64,000 nt of DNA. Source: Streptomyces formicae (GTDB lineage: Bacteria; Actinomycetota; Actinomycetes; Streptomycetales; Streptomycetaceae). The notes beneath the pieces were generated by a model. The model was not told where the DNA came from and searched no databases. It was given only the letters and a program-made list of their open reading frames with translations. Positions 1-8,546 of the stretch are shown one piece after another (position 1 is the first letter of the stretch; each line of letters starts with the position of its first letter). The stretch covers positions 3,720,001 to 3,784,000 of the forward strand of contig NZ_CP071872.1 of NCBI RefSeq assembly GCF_022647665.1, in the 5' to 3' direction. The translations under genes and the position numbers were made by a program.

Positions 1-864
1 ATCCCCCGGGGTCCAGCCGAAGCGCGTGCACTGCGTCAGCGCCCAGTCGAAGGACCGCTTCACGAACGCGGTCAGCGCGTGGTCGCCCGTGAACACCGCG
101 TACTTGGCGAGGCCGTCCAGCGTCCCGAGCCGGGTGTGGAAGTGCCCGCTGCGGTAGGCGAGCGCCGCGTTGAAGCTGCCGTCGGGGAGGAAGACACCGC
201 TCTTCTCGGTGATCAGCCGGGTGAACCAGCCGCACAGCTCCAGGGCGTCGGCGCTGCCGGTCGCCCGGTGGTGGCGGAGCAGCGGCATGATCAGCCGGCC
301 GCAGAACGAGGCCGGGTCGGGGGCGAGGTGGAGCTGGACCGCGTGGCCGGAAGGCCAGCCCCCGTCCGGGGTGTACTCGGAGGCCGGGTAGTACCAGACG
401 TCGCGTTCCTTGACGGCGATCCGCTTCAGCGCCGCCACCTGCCGGTCGGCGGCCCGTCGCACGGTCTCGTCGCCGCTGTCGAGGTACCAGGTGGTGAGCG
501 CGAGGAGCGTCGCACGCTGGTCGATGAGGTTGGCGTGGGGCGCCCAGTGCCCACGGGGGTGGCTGCGCCGGTACGTCAGGCCGTCCTCGGCGAGCAGGTC
601 GAGGAGCGTGGCCTTGTACCGCTCCTCGGTCTGAGACCACCAGGACTTGCCGGTCATGTGGCGGGCGAGGATGCAGGCGTCCGTCAGCCGGCCGTGGCTG
701 GAGCCGTAGTCCCAGTCGCCGTGGACCAGGGTGGCCGGCTCGGCGAGCAGGTCGGCGCTGAAGAAGGGGATGTGGCCGAGGTCGGGGTCGGCGAGGCCGA
801 CGACGGCGTTCATGGCCTGCTCGGCGCGGTCTTCCAGGAGGAGCGTCGCGGGGATGGTGGGCAT
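1..864 (-). CDS. Partial glycan-associated protein, six-hairpin-like
   Basis: The gene runs off the left edge, so 288 codons of the N-terminal part are visible and the stop is missing. The ATG at 864 follows a GAGGGA ribosome site. There is no signal peptide, so it should be cytosolic. The sequence is rich in W, H and repeated helix-like segments (DWDYGSSHGRLTDAC, HWAPHANLIDQRATLLAL, FNAALAYRSGHFHTRLGTLDGL), which resembles (alpha/alpha)6-barrel glycosidase-like proteins; this is a fold impression, not a family assignment. It is divergent from a GH78 rhamnosidase and shares its 225-bp intergenic region with a perfect 10-bp palindrome, so it probably belongs to the same glycan-use regulon. I do not recognise the exact family. 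Confidence 0.75.
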   Translation of the reverse strand, partial: MPTIPATLLLEDRAEQAMNAVVGLADPDLGHIPFFSADLLAEPATLVHGDWDYGSSHGRLTDACILARHMTGKSWWSQTEERYKATLLDLLAEDGLTYRRSHPRGHWAPHANLIDQRATLLALTTWYLDSGDETVRRAADRQVAALKRIAVKERDVWYYPASEYTPDGGWPSGHAVQLHLAPDPASFCGRLIMPLLRHHRATGSADALELCGWFTRLITEKSGVFLPDGSFNAALAYRSGHFHTRLGTLDGLAKYAVFTGDHALTAFVKRSFDWALTQCTRFGWTPGD

Positions 865-931
865 GGTCCCTCACAGTCCTTCACACCGGCTGGATGGTCG
901 GACGGACTTGAATGCCGCAGGAATGCCATTG

Positions 932-961
932 AGGTTAGGAGGGGGCCCGGAGGGGCGTCAA
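932..961 (-). promoter_or_regulatory. Candidate promoter for the gene ending at 1
   Basis: Read on the minus strand, a TTGACG box (956-961) and a TAACCT box (932-937) are separated by 18 nt and lie about 70 nt upstream of the ATG at 864. The fit to a vegetative (HrdB-type) promoter is fair. It sits next to the palindrome at 997-1006, as expected for a regulated divergent promoter region. Confidence 0.45.
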
Positions 962-996
962 GGTGTGCGTACACGCTGTGTACAGGCTCAAGTGGG

Positions 997-1006
997 TGGT
1001 ATACCA
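997..1006. promoter_or_regulatory. Perfect palindrome TGGTATACCA, operator candidate
   Basis: TGGTATACCA is its own reverse complement and lies between two divergent glycan genes (starts at 864 and 1090). Half-sites of the form TGGTATA/GGTATACC are typical of some GntR-family regulators. No GntR gene is in the window, so the cognate regulator would be encoded elsewhere. Confidence 0.45.
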
Positions 1007-1089
1007 GTGGTGTTGACCCCTGCTTGCCCCGGTCACGGGAAGGGGCGGGGTGAGGGGAGAGATCCGCCGGACCACCACCGGAGGCAGCA

Positions 1090-3699
1090 GTGACAGCCGG
1101 TACCACCACCGCGCCGACAGCACTCCGCGTCGCCCACCTCGCGGAGCCCCTCGGCATCGACGACGAACACCCCGACCTGTCCTGGAAGTTGAGCGCCGGA
1201 CGGCAGGACTCCTACCAGATCCACGTCGCCACGAACCCCGACCTGCTCGCCGCCGGCGTCCCCGACCTGTGGGACAGCGGACGGGTCGCCGGGCACCGCG
1301 GCGTCGGCGTCGAGTACGGCGGCAAGGCGCTCGGCTCGGCGCAGCGGGCCCACTGGCGCGTCCGGGTCTGGGACGAGCAGGGCACCGCCTCGGAGTGGAG
1401 CGCCACGGCCTCCTGGGAGACCGGGCTGCTCCTGCCGTCCGACTGGGCCGGGGCGCAGTGGGTGACCGCACCCGAGTGGGCGTCACCCGACACGCACGAC
1501 CCGGCCGCCCCGCTTCCCCTTCTGGCCAGGGACTTCCACCTCGACCGGCCGGTCCGCCGCGCCCGGATCCACGCCACCGCACTCGGCGTGTACGAGGCGA
1601 GCGTCAACGGCGCCCGCGTCTCGGACGCCGTGCTCGAACCCGGCTGCACGGCCTACGACAAGCGGCTCCTCTACGCCACGTACGACATCACCGACGCCCT
1701 CCGCCAGGGCGCCAACACCCTCGGCATCCTGCTCGGCAACGGCATCGCCAACGTGCCCGATGTGCCCGGCCGTTACGAGAAACTGCACCTCAGCTACGGA
1801 CTGCCCAGAGCCCTGGCCGTGCTGCTCGTCGAGCACACCGACGGCACGTGCACCCGCCTCGTCACCGACGGCGCCTGGCGCACCGCGCCCGGCCCGATCA
1901 CGCTCTCCGCCTGGTTCGGCGGCGAGGAGCACGACGCCCGGCGCGAGCCGGGCCCCTCCGACTGGCGGCCCGCCGTCCCCGTCACGGCACACGCCCCGGA
2001 CGTGACGCTGTCGGCCCGTATGCATCCACCCGTGGAGGTCGTCGAGACCGTCGACTCCGTCTCCGTCGCCGAACCGCGGCCCGGGGTGTACGTCTTCGAC
2101 CTGGGCGTCAACATCGCCGGCTGGCCCGAGCTGCGGGTCTCCGGGCCCGCGGGCACGTCCGTGATCATGCGCCCCGCCGAGCTGCTCCACGACGACGGCA
2201 CCGTCAACCAGCGCTTCACCGGCCGCCAGTGCTACGACCGCTACACCCTGCGCGGCACGGACACCGGCGCCGAGACCTGGCATCCGCGCACCGTCTACCA
2301 CGGCTTCCGGTACGTCCAGGTCGAGGGCCTGCCGGGGCCGCCCGCCCCGGACACCGTACGCGGGCTCGTGCTGCGCGCCGCCAACGCGCCCGCCGGCGGC
2401 TTCAGCTGCTCCGACGACCTGCTCGACAGCATCCACCGGCTCGTCGACCGGGCCGTCCAGGGCAACATGTACAGCATCCTGACGGACTGCCCGCACCGCG
2501 AGAAGCTGGGCTGGCTGGAGCAGACGCACCTCGTCTTCCCCGCCGTGGCGCGCAACTACGACGTCGCCGCCTACTACCGCAAGCTCGTGAGGGACATGGC
2601 GGACGCCCAGACCGACACCGGCCTGGTCCCGGGCATCGCCCCCGAGTACAAGGTCTTCGAGGACAAGTTCCGCTCCGACCCCAACTGGGGCGGCGCGATC
2701 GTCCTCGCGCCCTGGCACCTCTACCGGACCTACGGCGACACCGCCACGCTGCGCGCCCACTACCCGTCCATGCTGCGCTATCTGGACCACCTCGCCTCAC
2801 GGACGGACGGCGGCGGACTGCTCACCCACGGACTCGGCGACTGGATCGCCTTCGACGACTCCACGCCCAAGGGCGTCACCGCGGCCTTCGCCCACCACCG
2901 GATCGCCACCGCGATGAGCGAGATCGCCCAGGCCATCGGAGAGTCCGCCGACGCCCGCCGCCACGCCGCCCTCGCCGACCGCATCGGCCGGGCCTTCCAC
3001 GACACGTACTTCGACGCGGACCGGCACACGTACGCCACCGGCAGCCAGGCCGCCGACGCCCTCGCCCTCGATCTGGGCATCGTCCCCGACGCCGAGCGCG
3101 GCGCCGTCCTCGACCATCTGATCGCCTCCGTCCGCGCGGCGGGCGACCACGTCACGGTCGGCGAGGTCGCGCTCCCCTCGCTGCTGCGCGTACTCAGCGC
3201 GTACGGCCGCGACGACGTCGTCTGGGACCTCGTCAGCCGTACGGACAGCCCCAGTTACGGCTACCAGGTCACCCACGGCGCGACCGCGCTGACCGAACGC
3301 TGGGACGGGCCGACGCGGGGCTCGTCCCAGAACCACCTCATGCTCGGCGCCATCGAGGAGTGGTTCGGCGGGGCGCTCGCCGGCATCCGGCAGGCGGAGG
3401 ACTCCGTCGCCTTCGACCGGATCGTCGTCCGGCCCACCCCCGTCGGCGACCTCAGCCGGGTCAGCGCCTGGTACGACACCCCGCGCGGCCGCGTCTGCAG
3501 CGCCTGGGAGCGCACGGACGACGGCCTGCGTTTCGACATCACCGTGCCGCCGGGCACGCCGTCCCGCATCGAACTGCCCGTACCGGCCGGCGCGGCCGCG
3601 CCCCGGGCACCGCGTGGCGCACGCCCGCTCGGCACCGCCGGCGGCCGGGTCGGCTACGAAGTCGGCCACGGCACCTGGCAGTTCAGTGTCGGGGCCTGA
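1090..3699 (+). CDS. Alpha-L-rhamnosidase, GH78 (first copy)
   Basis: This 869-residue protein should hydrolyse terminal alpha-L-rhamnosyl bonds. The N-terminal region has the GH78 entry motif (LGIDDEHPDLSWKL, about residues 21-34) followed by beta-sandwich domains. The catalytic barrel carries TDCPHREKLGWLEQTH (about 465-480), the GH78 acidic-motif region, and HGATALTERWDG (about 728-739). No signal peptide is visible, so it acts on imported oligosaccharides or glycosides. The GTG at 1090 has GGAGG seven bases upstream. Its stop overlaps by 17 nt the convergent GH127 gene. Length and motifs are normal for the family; the substrate cannot be told from sequence. Confidence 0.92.
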   Translation: MTAGTTTAPTALRVAHLAEPLGIDDEHPDLSWKLSAGRQDSYQIHVATNPDLLAAGVPDLWDSGRVAGHRGVGVEYGGKALGSAQRAHWRVRVWDEQGTASEWSATASWETGLLLPSDWAGAQWVTAPEWASPDTHDPAAPLPLLARDFHLDRPVRRARIHATALGVYEASVNGARVSDAVLEPGCTAYDKRLLYATYDITDALRQGANTLGILLGNGIANVPDVPGRYEKLHLSYGLPRALAVLLVEHTDGTCTRLVTDGAWRTAPGPITLSAWFGGEEHDARREPGPSDWRPAVPVTAHAPDVTLSARMHPPVEVVETVDSVSVAEPRPGVYVFDLGVNIAGWPELRVSGPAGTSVIMRPAELLHDDGTVNQRFTGRQCYDRYTLRGTDTGAETWHPRTVYHGFRYVQVEGLPGPPAPDTVRGLVLRAANAPAGGFSCSDDLLDSIHRLVDRAVQGNMYSILTDCPHREKLGWLEQTHLVFPAVARNYDVAAYYRKLVRDMADAQTDTGLVPGIAPEYKVFEDKFRSDPNWGGAIVLAPWHLYRTYGDTATLRAHYPSMLRYLDHLASRTDGGGLLTHGLGDWIAFDDSTPKGVTAAFAHHRIATAMSEIAQAIGESADARRHAALADRIGRAFHDTYFDADRHTYATGSQAADALALDLGIVPDAERGAVLDHLIASVRAAGDHVTVGEVALPSLLRVLSAYGRDDVVWDLVSRTDSPSYGYQVTHGATALTERWDGPTRGSSQNHLMLGAIEEWFGGALAGIRQAEDSVAFDRIVVRPTPVGDLSRVSAWYDTPRGRVCSAWERTDDGLRFDITVPPGTPSRIELPVPAGAAAPRAPRGARPLGTAGGRVGYEVGHGTWQFSVGA

Positions 3700-5533
3700 C
3701 CGGGAAGTAGACGGCGTACGGCTCGTCCTCGACCTCGTGCAGCGGGACGAACCGCAGCCCGCGGTCCTGGCCCCGCGCACGGTAGGAGCCGCGCCACGCG
3801 AACGGGTCGCGCTCCTCGTCCGGGGCCAGGAGCGCCTCCGGCCGGTCCGGGTCGCCGACGAGCTGCCGCTCCTCCTCGCACAGGCCCGCCAGCACGACGG
3901 GCCCGTCCATGAAGGCCACCGCCTCCGGACGGTCCGGCAGCGCCTCGGCACGCAGCGACCTGGGCAGCTCCAGCCGTACGGTGTCCTCGCGCCACGTCCG
4001 GCGCACGCCCACCAGCCCCGGCCCGGGCTTCACCGGCTGCGGCTCACCGTTCACCGTCAGCGTCACCGGACCGCTCACCCACCACGGCACCCGCAGGCCG
4101 AGCTCGAAGTCGGCCGGCCCGTCCGCCCGTACGGACAGCTCGATCGCCCACCGGCCGGGACGGCGGACGGCGCCCCGGTCGCCGGAGGCGGCGATGTGCG
4201 TGCCCACCTGCGGGTCCGGGCGCTGCGACAGCTCCACCTCCCGGCCCTCCCGGCCCTCCCGGGCGAAGCGGAGCGTGGAGGGGATGTACTGGCAGACCGC
4301 CACGCCTCCGTCGTGCCCGTAGTAGGCGTAGGCGTTGTGCAGCGTGTGCGCCTGCACCATCGTCCCGTAGCAGCACCAGAAGCTGTCCGTCGCGGTGCCC
4401 CACTGCTTCGTCGCCCCCGGGCGCAGCGGGAGGTAGTAGGCAGCCATACCGGTGCGCGGATGCTGCTGCGCGAGGATGCCGTTGTACAGGTTCCGCTCGA
4501 TGTAGTCGGCGTACGCCGGGTCCCCGGTCCAGCGCAGCAGCACGTCCGCCAGCCGCATCATGTTGTGGACGGTGCAGTGCTCCTGGGTGCGCGTGCCGAG
4601 CCGGGCGGCGAACTCGTACGGCGGGGTCCACATCTCGTAGCTCGACTGCCCGCCGGTGGCGAAGTACCCCCGGTCGGCCACCGCGCACCGCCAGTACTCC
4701 TCCACGACGCGCCGCCAGCGCTCCTCGCCGGTGACCTCGAAGGCGCGGGCCGCCCCCAGCACCTCGGGGACGGTGGTGTTGGCGTGCCGGTTGGTCAGGG
4801 GGTCCTCACCCGCGAGCAGCCGGTCGAAGAGACGCGGCCGGTCGTAGCGGCGCACGAGCTCCAGATGGGCCTCGTCGCCGGTGATCCCGTACAGCTCCGC
4901 CCACACCTCCAGCATGCCGCCGGTCTCGTGGTCCAGGATGTCGTCGAGCTCGCTCCGGGAGAACCGGCCGGTCCAGCGGTGGAACCAGCGGGCGGCGTTC
5001 ACGACGGTCTCCAGCGCCTGCTCGCTGCGCAGGTACCGGTAGGCGTCGAGCAGGCCCATCAGTGTCTTGTGGACCGTGTAGTGCGGAGCCCACATGGGCT
5101 TCCCGTCCGCGATGCGGTGCAGATACTTCTCCGGGATCGAGAAGACCCACTCGCCGCCGTTCTCGCGCTGGAGGCTCCCGAGCCGACCGACGATGCCCTC
5201 GGCCTTCGCCCGGAGCTCCGCGTCCCCCGTCGTGGCGACGAGCCGTGCGGCCGCCGACAGCCAGTGCCCCAGGAAGTGGCCGCGCAGCTGCGAGTCCAGC
5301 GCCTCCCAGCCGCCGTGCCGCTTGCCGGAGGGCGCGGGATCGCCGGGGGCGAAGATGCCCGCCTCGAAGGTGAAGGCGCGCAGCAGCTTCGCGGAGTCGA
5401 GGCTCATCAGATAGGTGCGGACGAGGCCGGCCCGCTGCTGGAACGGATTGGCCAGGTCCGAATAGTCGATCCGGCCGAGGCCGGGCAGAAGGCGAACGCG
5501 GTCGGCGGGGAAGTCCCGCAGCGGCGGCTGCAT
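3683..5533 (-). CDS. Beta-L-arabinofuranosidase, GH127 (DUF1680)
   Basis: About 616 residues. GH127 enzymes remove beta-L-arabinofuranose, for example from arabinosylated cell-wall glycans. The zinc/thiol catalytic signature is present: an E-x-C element (TQEHCTVHNMM) and a downstream Cys pair (SFWCCYGTMVQAHTL), which correspond to the metal-bound nucleophilic cysteine site of the family. No signal peptide is seen. I place the start at the ATG at 5533 (MQPPLRDF). An upstream in-frame GTG at 5581 exists, but a TTGACA box (5564-5569) lies within that extension, which favours the shorter form. It is convergent with the first GH78 and divergent from the GH2 gene. Confidence 0.9.
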   Translation of the reverse strand: MQPPLRDFPADRVRLLPGLGRIDYSDLANPFQQRAGLVRTYLMSLDSAKLLRAFTFEAGIFAPGDPAPSGKRHGGWEALDSQLRGHFLGHWLSAAARLVATTGDAELRAKAEGIVGRLGSLQRENGGEWVFSIPEKYLHRIADGKPMWAPHYTVHKTLMGLLDAYRYLRSEQALETVVNAARWFHRWTGRFSRSELDDILDHETGGMLEVWAELYGITGDEAHLELVRRYDRPRLFDRLLAGEDPLTNRHANTTVPEVLGAARAFEVTGEERWRRVVEEYWRCAVADRGYFATGGQSSYEMWTPPYEFAARLGTRTQEHCTVHNMMRLADVLLRWTGDPAYADYIERNLYNGILAQQHPRTGMAAYYLPLRPGATKQWGTATDSFWCCYGTMVQAHTLHNAYAYYGHDGGVAVCQYIPSTLRFAREGREGREVELSQRPDPQVGTHIAASGDRGAVRRPGRWAIELSVRADGPADFELGLRVPWWVSGPVTLTVNGEPQPVKPGPGLVGVRRTWREDTVRLELPRSLRAEALPDRPEAVAFMDGPVVLAGLCEEERQLVGDPDRPEALLAPDEERDPFAWRGSYRARGQDRGLRFVPLHEVEDEPYAVYFPVRPRH

Positions 5534-5607
5534 CGCTCCAGACAGCCCGGCACCCCTGCCTTCTGTCAATACCGCCGTCACGCCGACCCGTTGGGAGTGG
5601 GAGCGCG

Positions 5608-8546
5608 ATGCTGCCGTACTACGAGGACTACGCGCCCGGCACCGGCCGGCGCGCCCCCCGCGCCGCCTTCACCTCGGACGCCGGACGGCTGAGTCTGAAC
5701 GGCCGCTGGCTGTTCCGGCTCTCCGCGACCGTCGCCGAGGCGCCGCTGGACTTCCTGCACGACCGCGCGCCCCGGGGCGACGGCTGGTCCGAACTGCCCG
5801 TGCCGTCCCACTGGGTGCTGCACGGCCACGGCATCCCCCGCTACACCAACACCGCCTACCCCTTCCCCGTCGACCCGCCGCACACGCCCACCCGGAACCC
5901 GACCGGCGACCACCGGCTGGAGTTCCAACTCCCCGCCATCTGGCGCCGGGACGACAGCGTGCTGCGCTTCGAGGGGGTCGACTCCTGCTTCCGCGTCTGG
6001 CTCAACGGGCACGAGCTCGGCACCTCCAAGGGCAGTCGGCTGCCCGCCGAGTTCGACGCGGGACCGGCGCTGCGGCCCGGCCGCAACGTCCTCGCCGTGC
6101 GCGTGCACCGCTGGTCCTCCGGCAGCTACCTGGAGGACCAGGACATGTGGTGGCTGCCCGGCATCTTCCGTGACGTGACGCTGCTGGAACGCCCGGCCGG
6201 CTGCGTCGACGACCTTTTCGTGCACGCCGGTTACGACCACACCACGGGCCGCGGCACACTGCGCGTCGACACGGGCGCACCGGGCGCCCTGCTGACCGTC
6301 CCCGAACTCGGCATCACCGAACGCCCCGCCGGGGAGAGCGCCGTCATCGACCGCGTCGAACCCTGGTCGGCGGAGACCCCCCGCCTCTACGAGGGACGGC
6401 TCACCACCCCGCACGAGCACATTCCGCTGCGCATCGGCTTCCGCACGGTCGCCGTCCGCGAGGGGCGGCTCACCGTCAACGGCCGGCCGCTGCTGCTGCG
6501 CGGCGTCAACCGGCACGAGCACGACCCCGACCACGGCCGGGCGCTCGACCCGGAGACGATGCGCCGCGACGTCCTGCTGATGAAGCGGCACAACATCAAC
6601 GCCGTACGCACCAGCCACTACCCGCCGCACCCCACCTTCCTCGACCTCTGCGACGAACTGGGCCTGTGGGTCGTCGACGAGTGCGACATCGAGACCCACG
6701 GCTTCATCCACGCCGACTGGCGCGGCAACCCGGCCGACGACCCGCGCTGGGAGCCGATGCTGCTCGACCGGATGCGACGGATGGTGGAGCGGGACAAGAA
6801 CCACCCGTCGATCGTCATCTGGTCGCTGGGCAACGAGAGCCACCACGGCCGCAACTTCGGCGTCCTCGCCGAGTGGACCCGCGAGCGCGATCCGAGCCGC
6901 CCACTGCACTACGAACGCGACCGGACCTACCGGCACTCCGACTTCTACAGCCTGATGTACGCGCCCGTGGCGGAGGTCGAGCGCATCGGGCGCCACGAGG
7001 AGGACGCGCCGCCGGAGACCGCGGGCGACCCGGGACTGGAGGCGCGGCGCCGCGCGCTGCCGTTCCTGCTGTGCGAGTACGCGCACGCCATGGGCAACGG
7101 ACCGGGGTCGCTCGCCGCCTACCAGCGCGCCTTCGAGCAGTCGCCGCGCTGCGCGGGCGGGTTCGTCTGGGAGTGGATCGACCACGGCTTCCGGCGGCGC
7201 ACCCCCGACGGGCGCACGTACTTCGCGTACGGCGGCGACTTCGGCGACCGCCCGAACGGCGGGAACTTCTGCATCGACGGCCTGGTCTTCCCCGACCGCA
7301 CCCCGTCGCCCGGTCTCGTGGAGCTGAAGAAGGCCATCGAGCCGGTCGCCGTCACCGGCGACCTCGGCCGGGGCCGCCTGCGCATCGCCAACCGGTACGA
7401 CGTCCGCGACCTTTCGCATCTGCGCTTCACCTGGAGCCTGGAGGACGAAGGGGTGTGCGTCGCCGACGGGGAGCTGAAGGTCCCGCACGTGGCCGCGAGG
7501 GAGGAGGCGGAGATCCCGGCGCCCCGGCCACCCCTTCCCGCGCCTGCGCGGGGGAGCTGTGGCTGACGGTCCGCGCGGAACTCGCCGCCGACCAGCCCTG
7601 GGCCGGCGCCGGACACGAGGTCGCCTGGGCGCAGTTCCCGGTGCCGTACCCACACCCGTACCCGCAGCGCGTGGCGGCTGCCCGAGCCCCGGTCGCACCG
7701 CGGCCGTCGGACGCCGGCATCACCTTGGGCGACGGGGACTTCGACGCTCGTACCGGCCTGCTGCGCGCGCTCGGACCGCTGCGGCTCGACGGGCCCGCCC
7801 TGGACATCTGGCGGGCCCCGACCGACAACGACCGCGGCATGGGCCCCCACTCCGCCGCCAAGGACTGGCGCCGGGCGGGCCTGGACCGCATGGACCACCG
7901 GACCGTCTCCGTGCACCCGGGGCCCGACCGGCTGGAGGTCGAGACCCGGGTCGCCCCCGCCGGTCACGAGCGGGGGCTGCGCACGAGGTACGTGTGGACG
8001 GCGGAGGGGCCCGGTCTGCGGCTCGTGGTCCATGTCGTCCCGGAGGGACCCTGGGACGGCCTCACGCTCCCGCGGATCGGCGTACGGCTGGCGCTGCCCA
8101 CCGCGCACGAGGCCGTCCGCTGGTTCGGCAAGGGCCCCGGCGAGGCCTATCCGGACAGCCAGGAGGCGGCCCGGGTGGGCCTGTTCACCGCCTCCGTCGC
8201 CGGACTGCAGACCCCGTACGTCGTCCCGCAGGAGAACGGCCATCGGGCCGCCGTCCGATGGGCCGAGCTCACCGACCCGGCCACCGGCTCCGGTCTGCGG
8301 ATCGAGGGAGTGCCGCACTTCGGCCTCACGGCACGCCGGTGGACGAGCCAGGACCTGGAGGCGGCCCGGCACCCCACGGACCTCGTCCCGCGCGACCGCG
8401 TCTTCGTCCACCTCGACCTGGCGCAGCAGGGCCTGGGCAGCGCCTCGTGCGGCCCGGGCCCGCTGCCGCAGCACCGGCTGGAGCCCGCCGGGACGACCTT
8501 CGAGCTGTGCCTCAGGACCCTGCCGCCGCCGGCAGCGCGGCGGTGA
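5608..8546 (+). pseudogene. Beta-galactosidase-type GH2 enzyme, frameshifted
   Basis: LacZ-like layout: jelly-roll domain, Ig-like domains, TIM barrel with the acid/base in SLGNES (E410) and the nucleophile in CEYAHAMGN (E490), then a C-terminal domain-4/Bgal_small region. The reading frame breaks at a G run (7550-7554). Upstream codons end in a premature TGA near 7566, while the C-terminal domain (from GELWLTV, ~1 kb) continues uninterrupted in the next frame to 8546. One missing G repairs the gene to about 980 residues, the usual length. Because the whole downstream part is conserved, a sequencing error is more likely than decay. The ATG at 5608 has GGGAG upstream. Its 3' end overlaps the convergent second GH78 gene. 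Confidence 0.88.

Noticed and set aside
1050..3710. Long Arg/Pro-rich frame overlapping the first GH78 gene
   Set aside because: Composition (Arg/Pro/His-rich, no motifs) is that of an out-of-frame translation of the GH78 gene.
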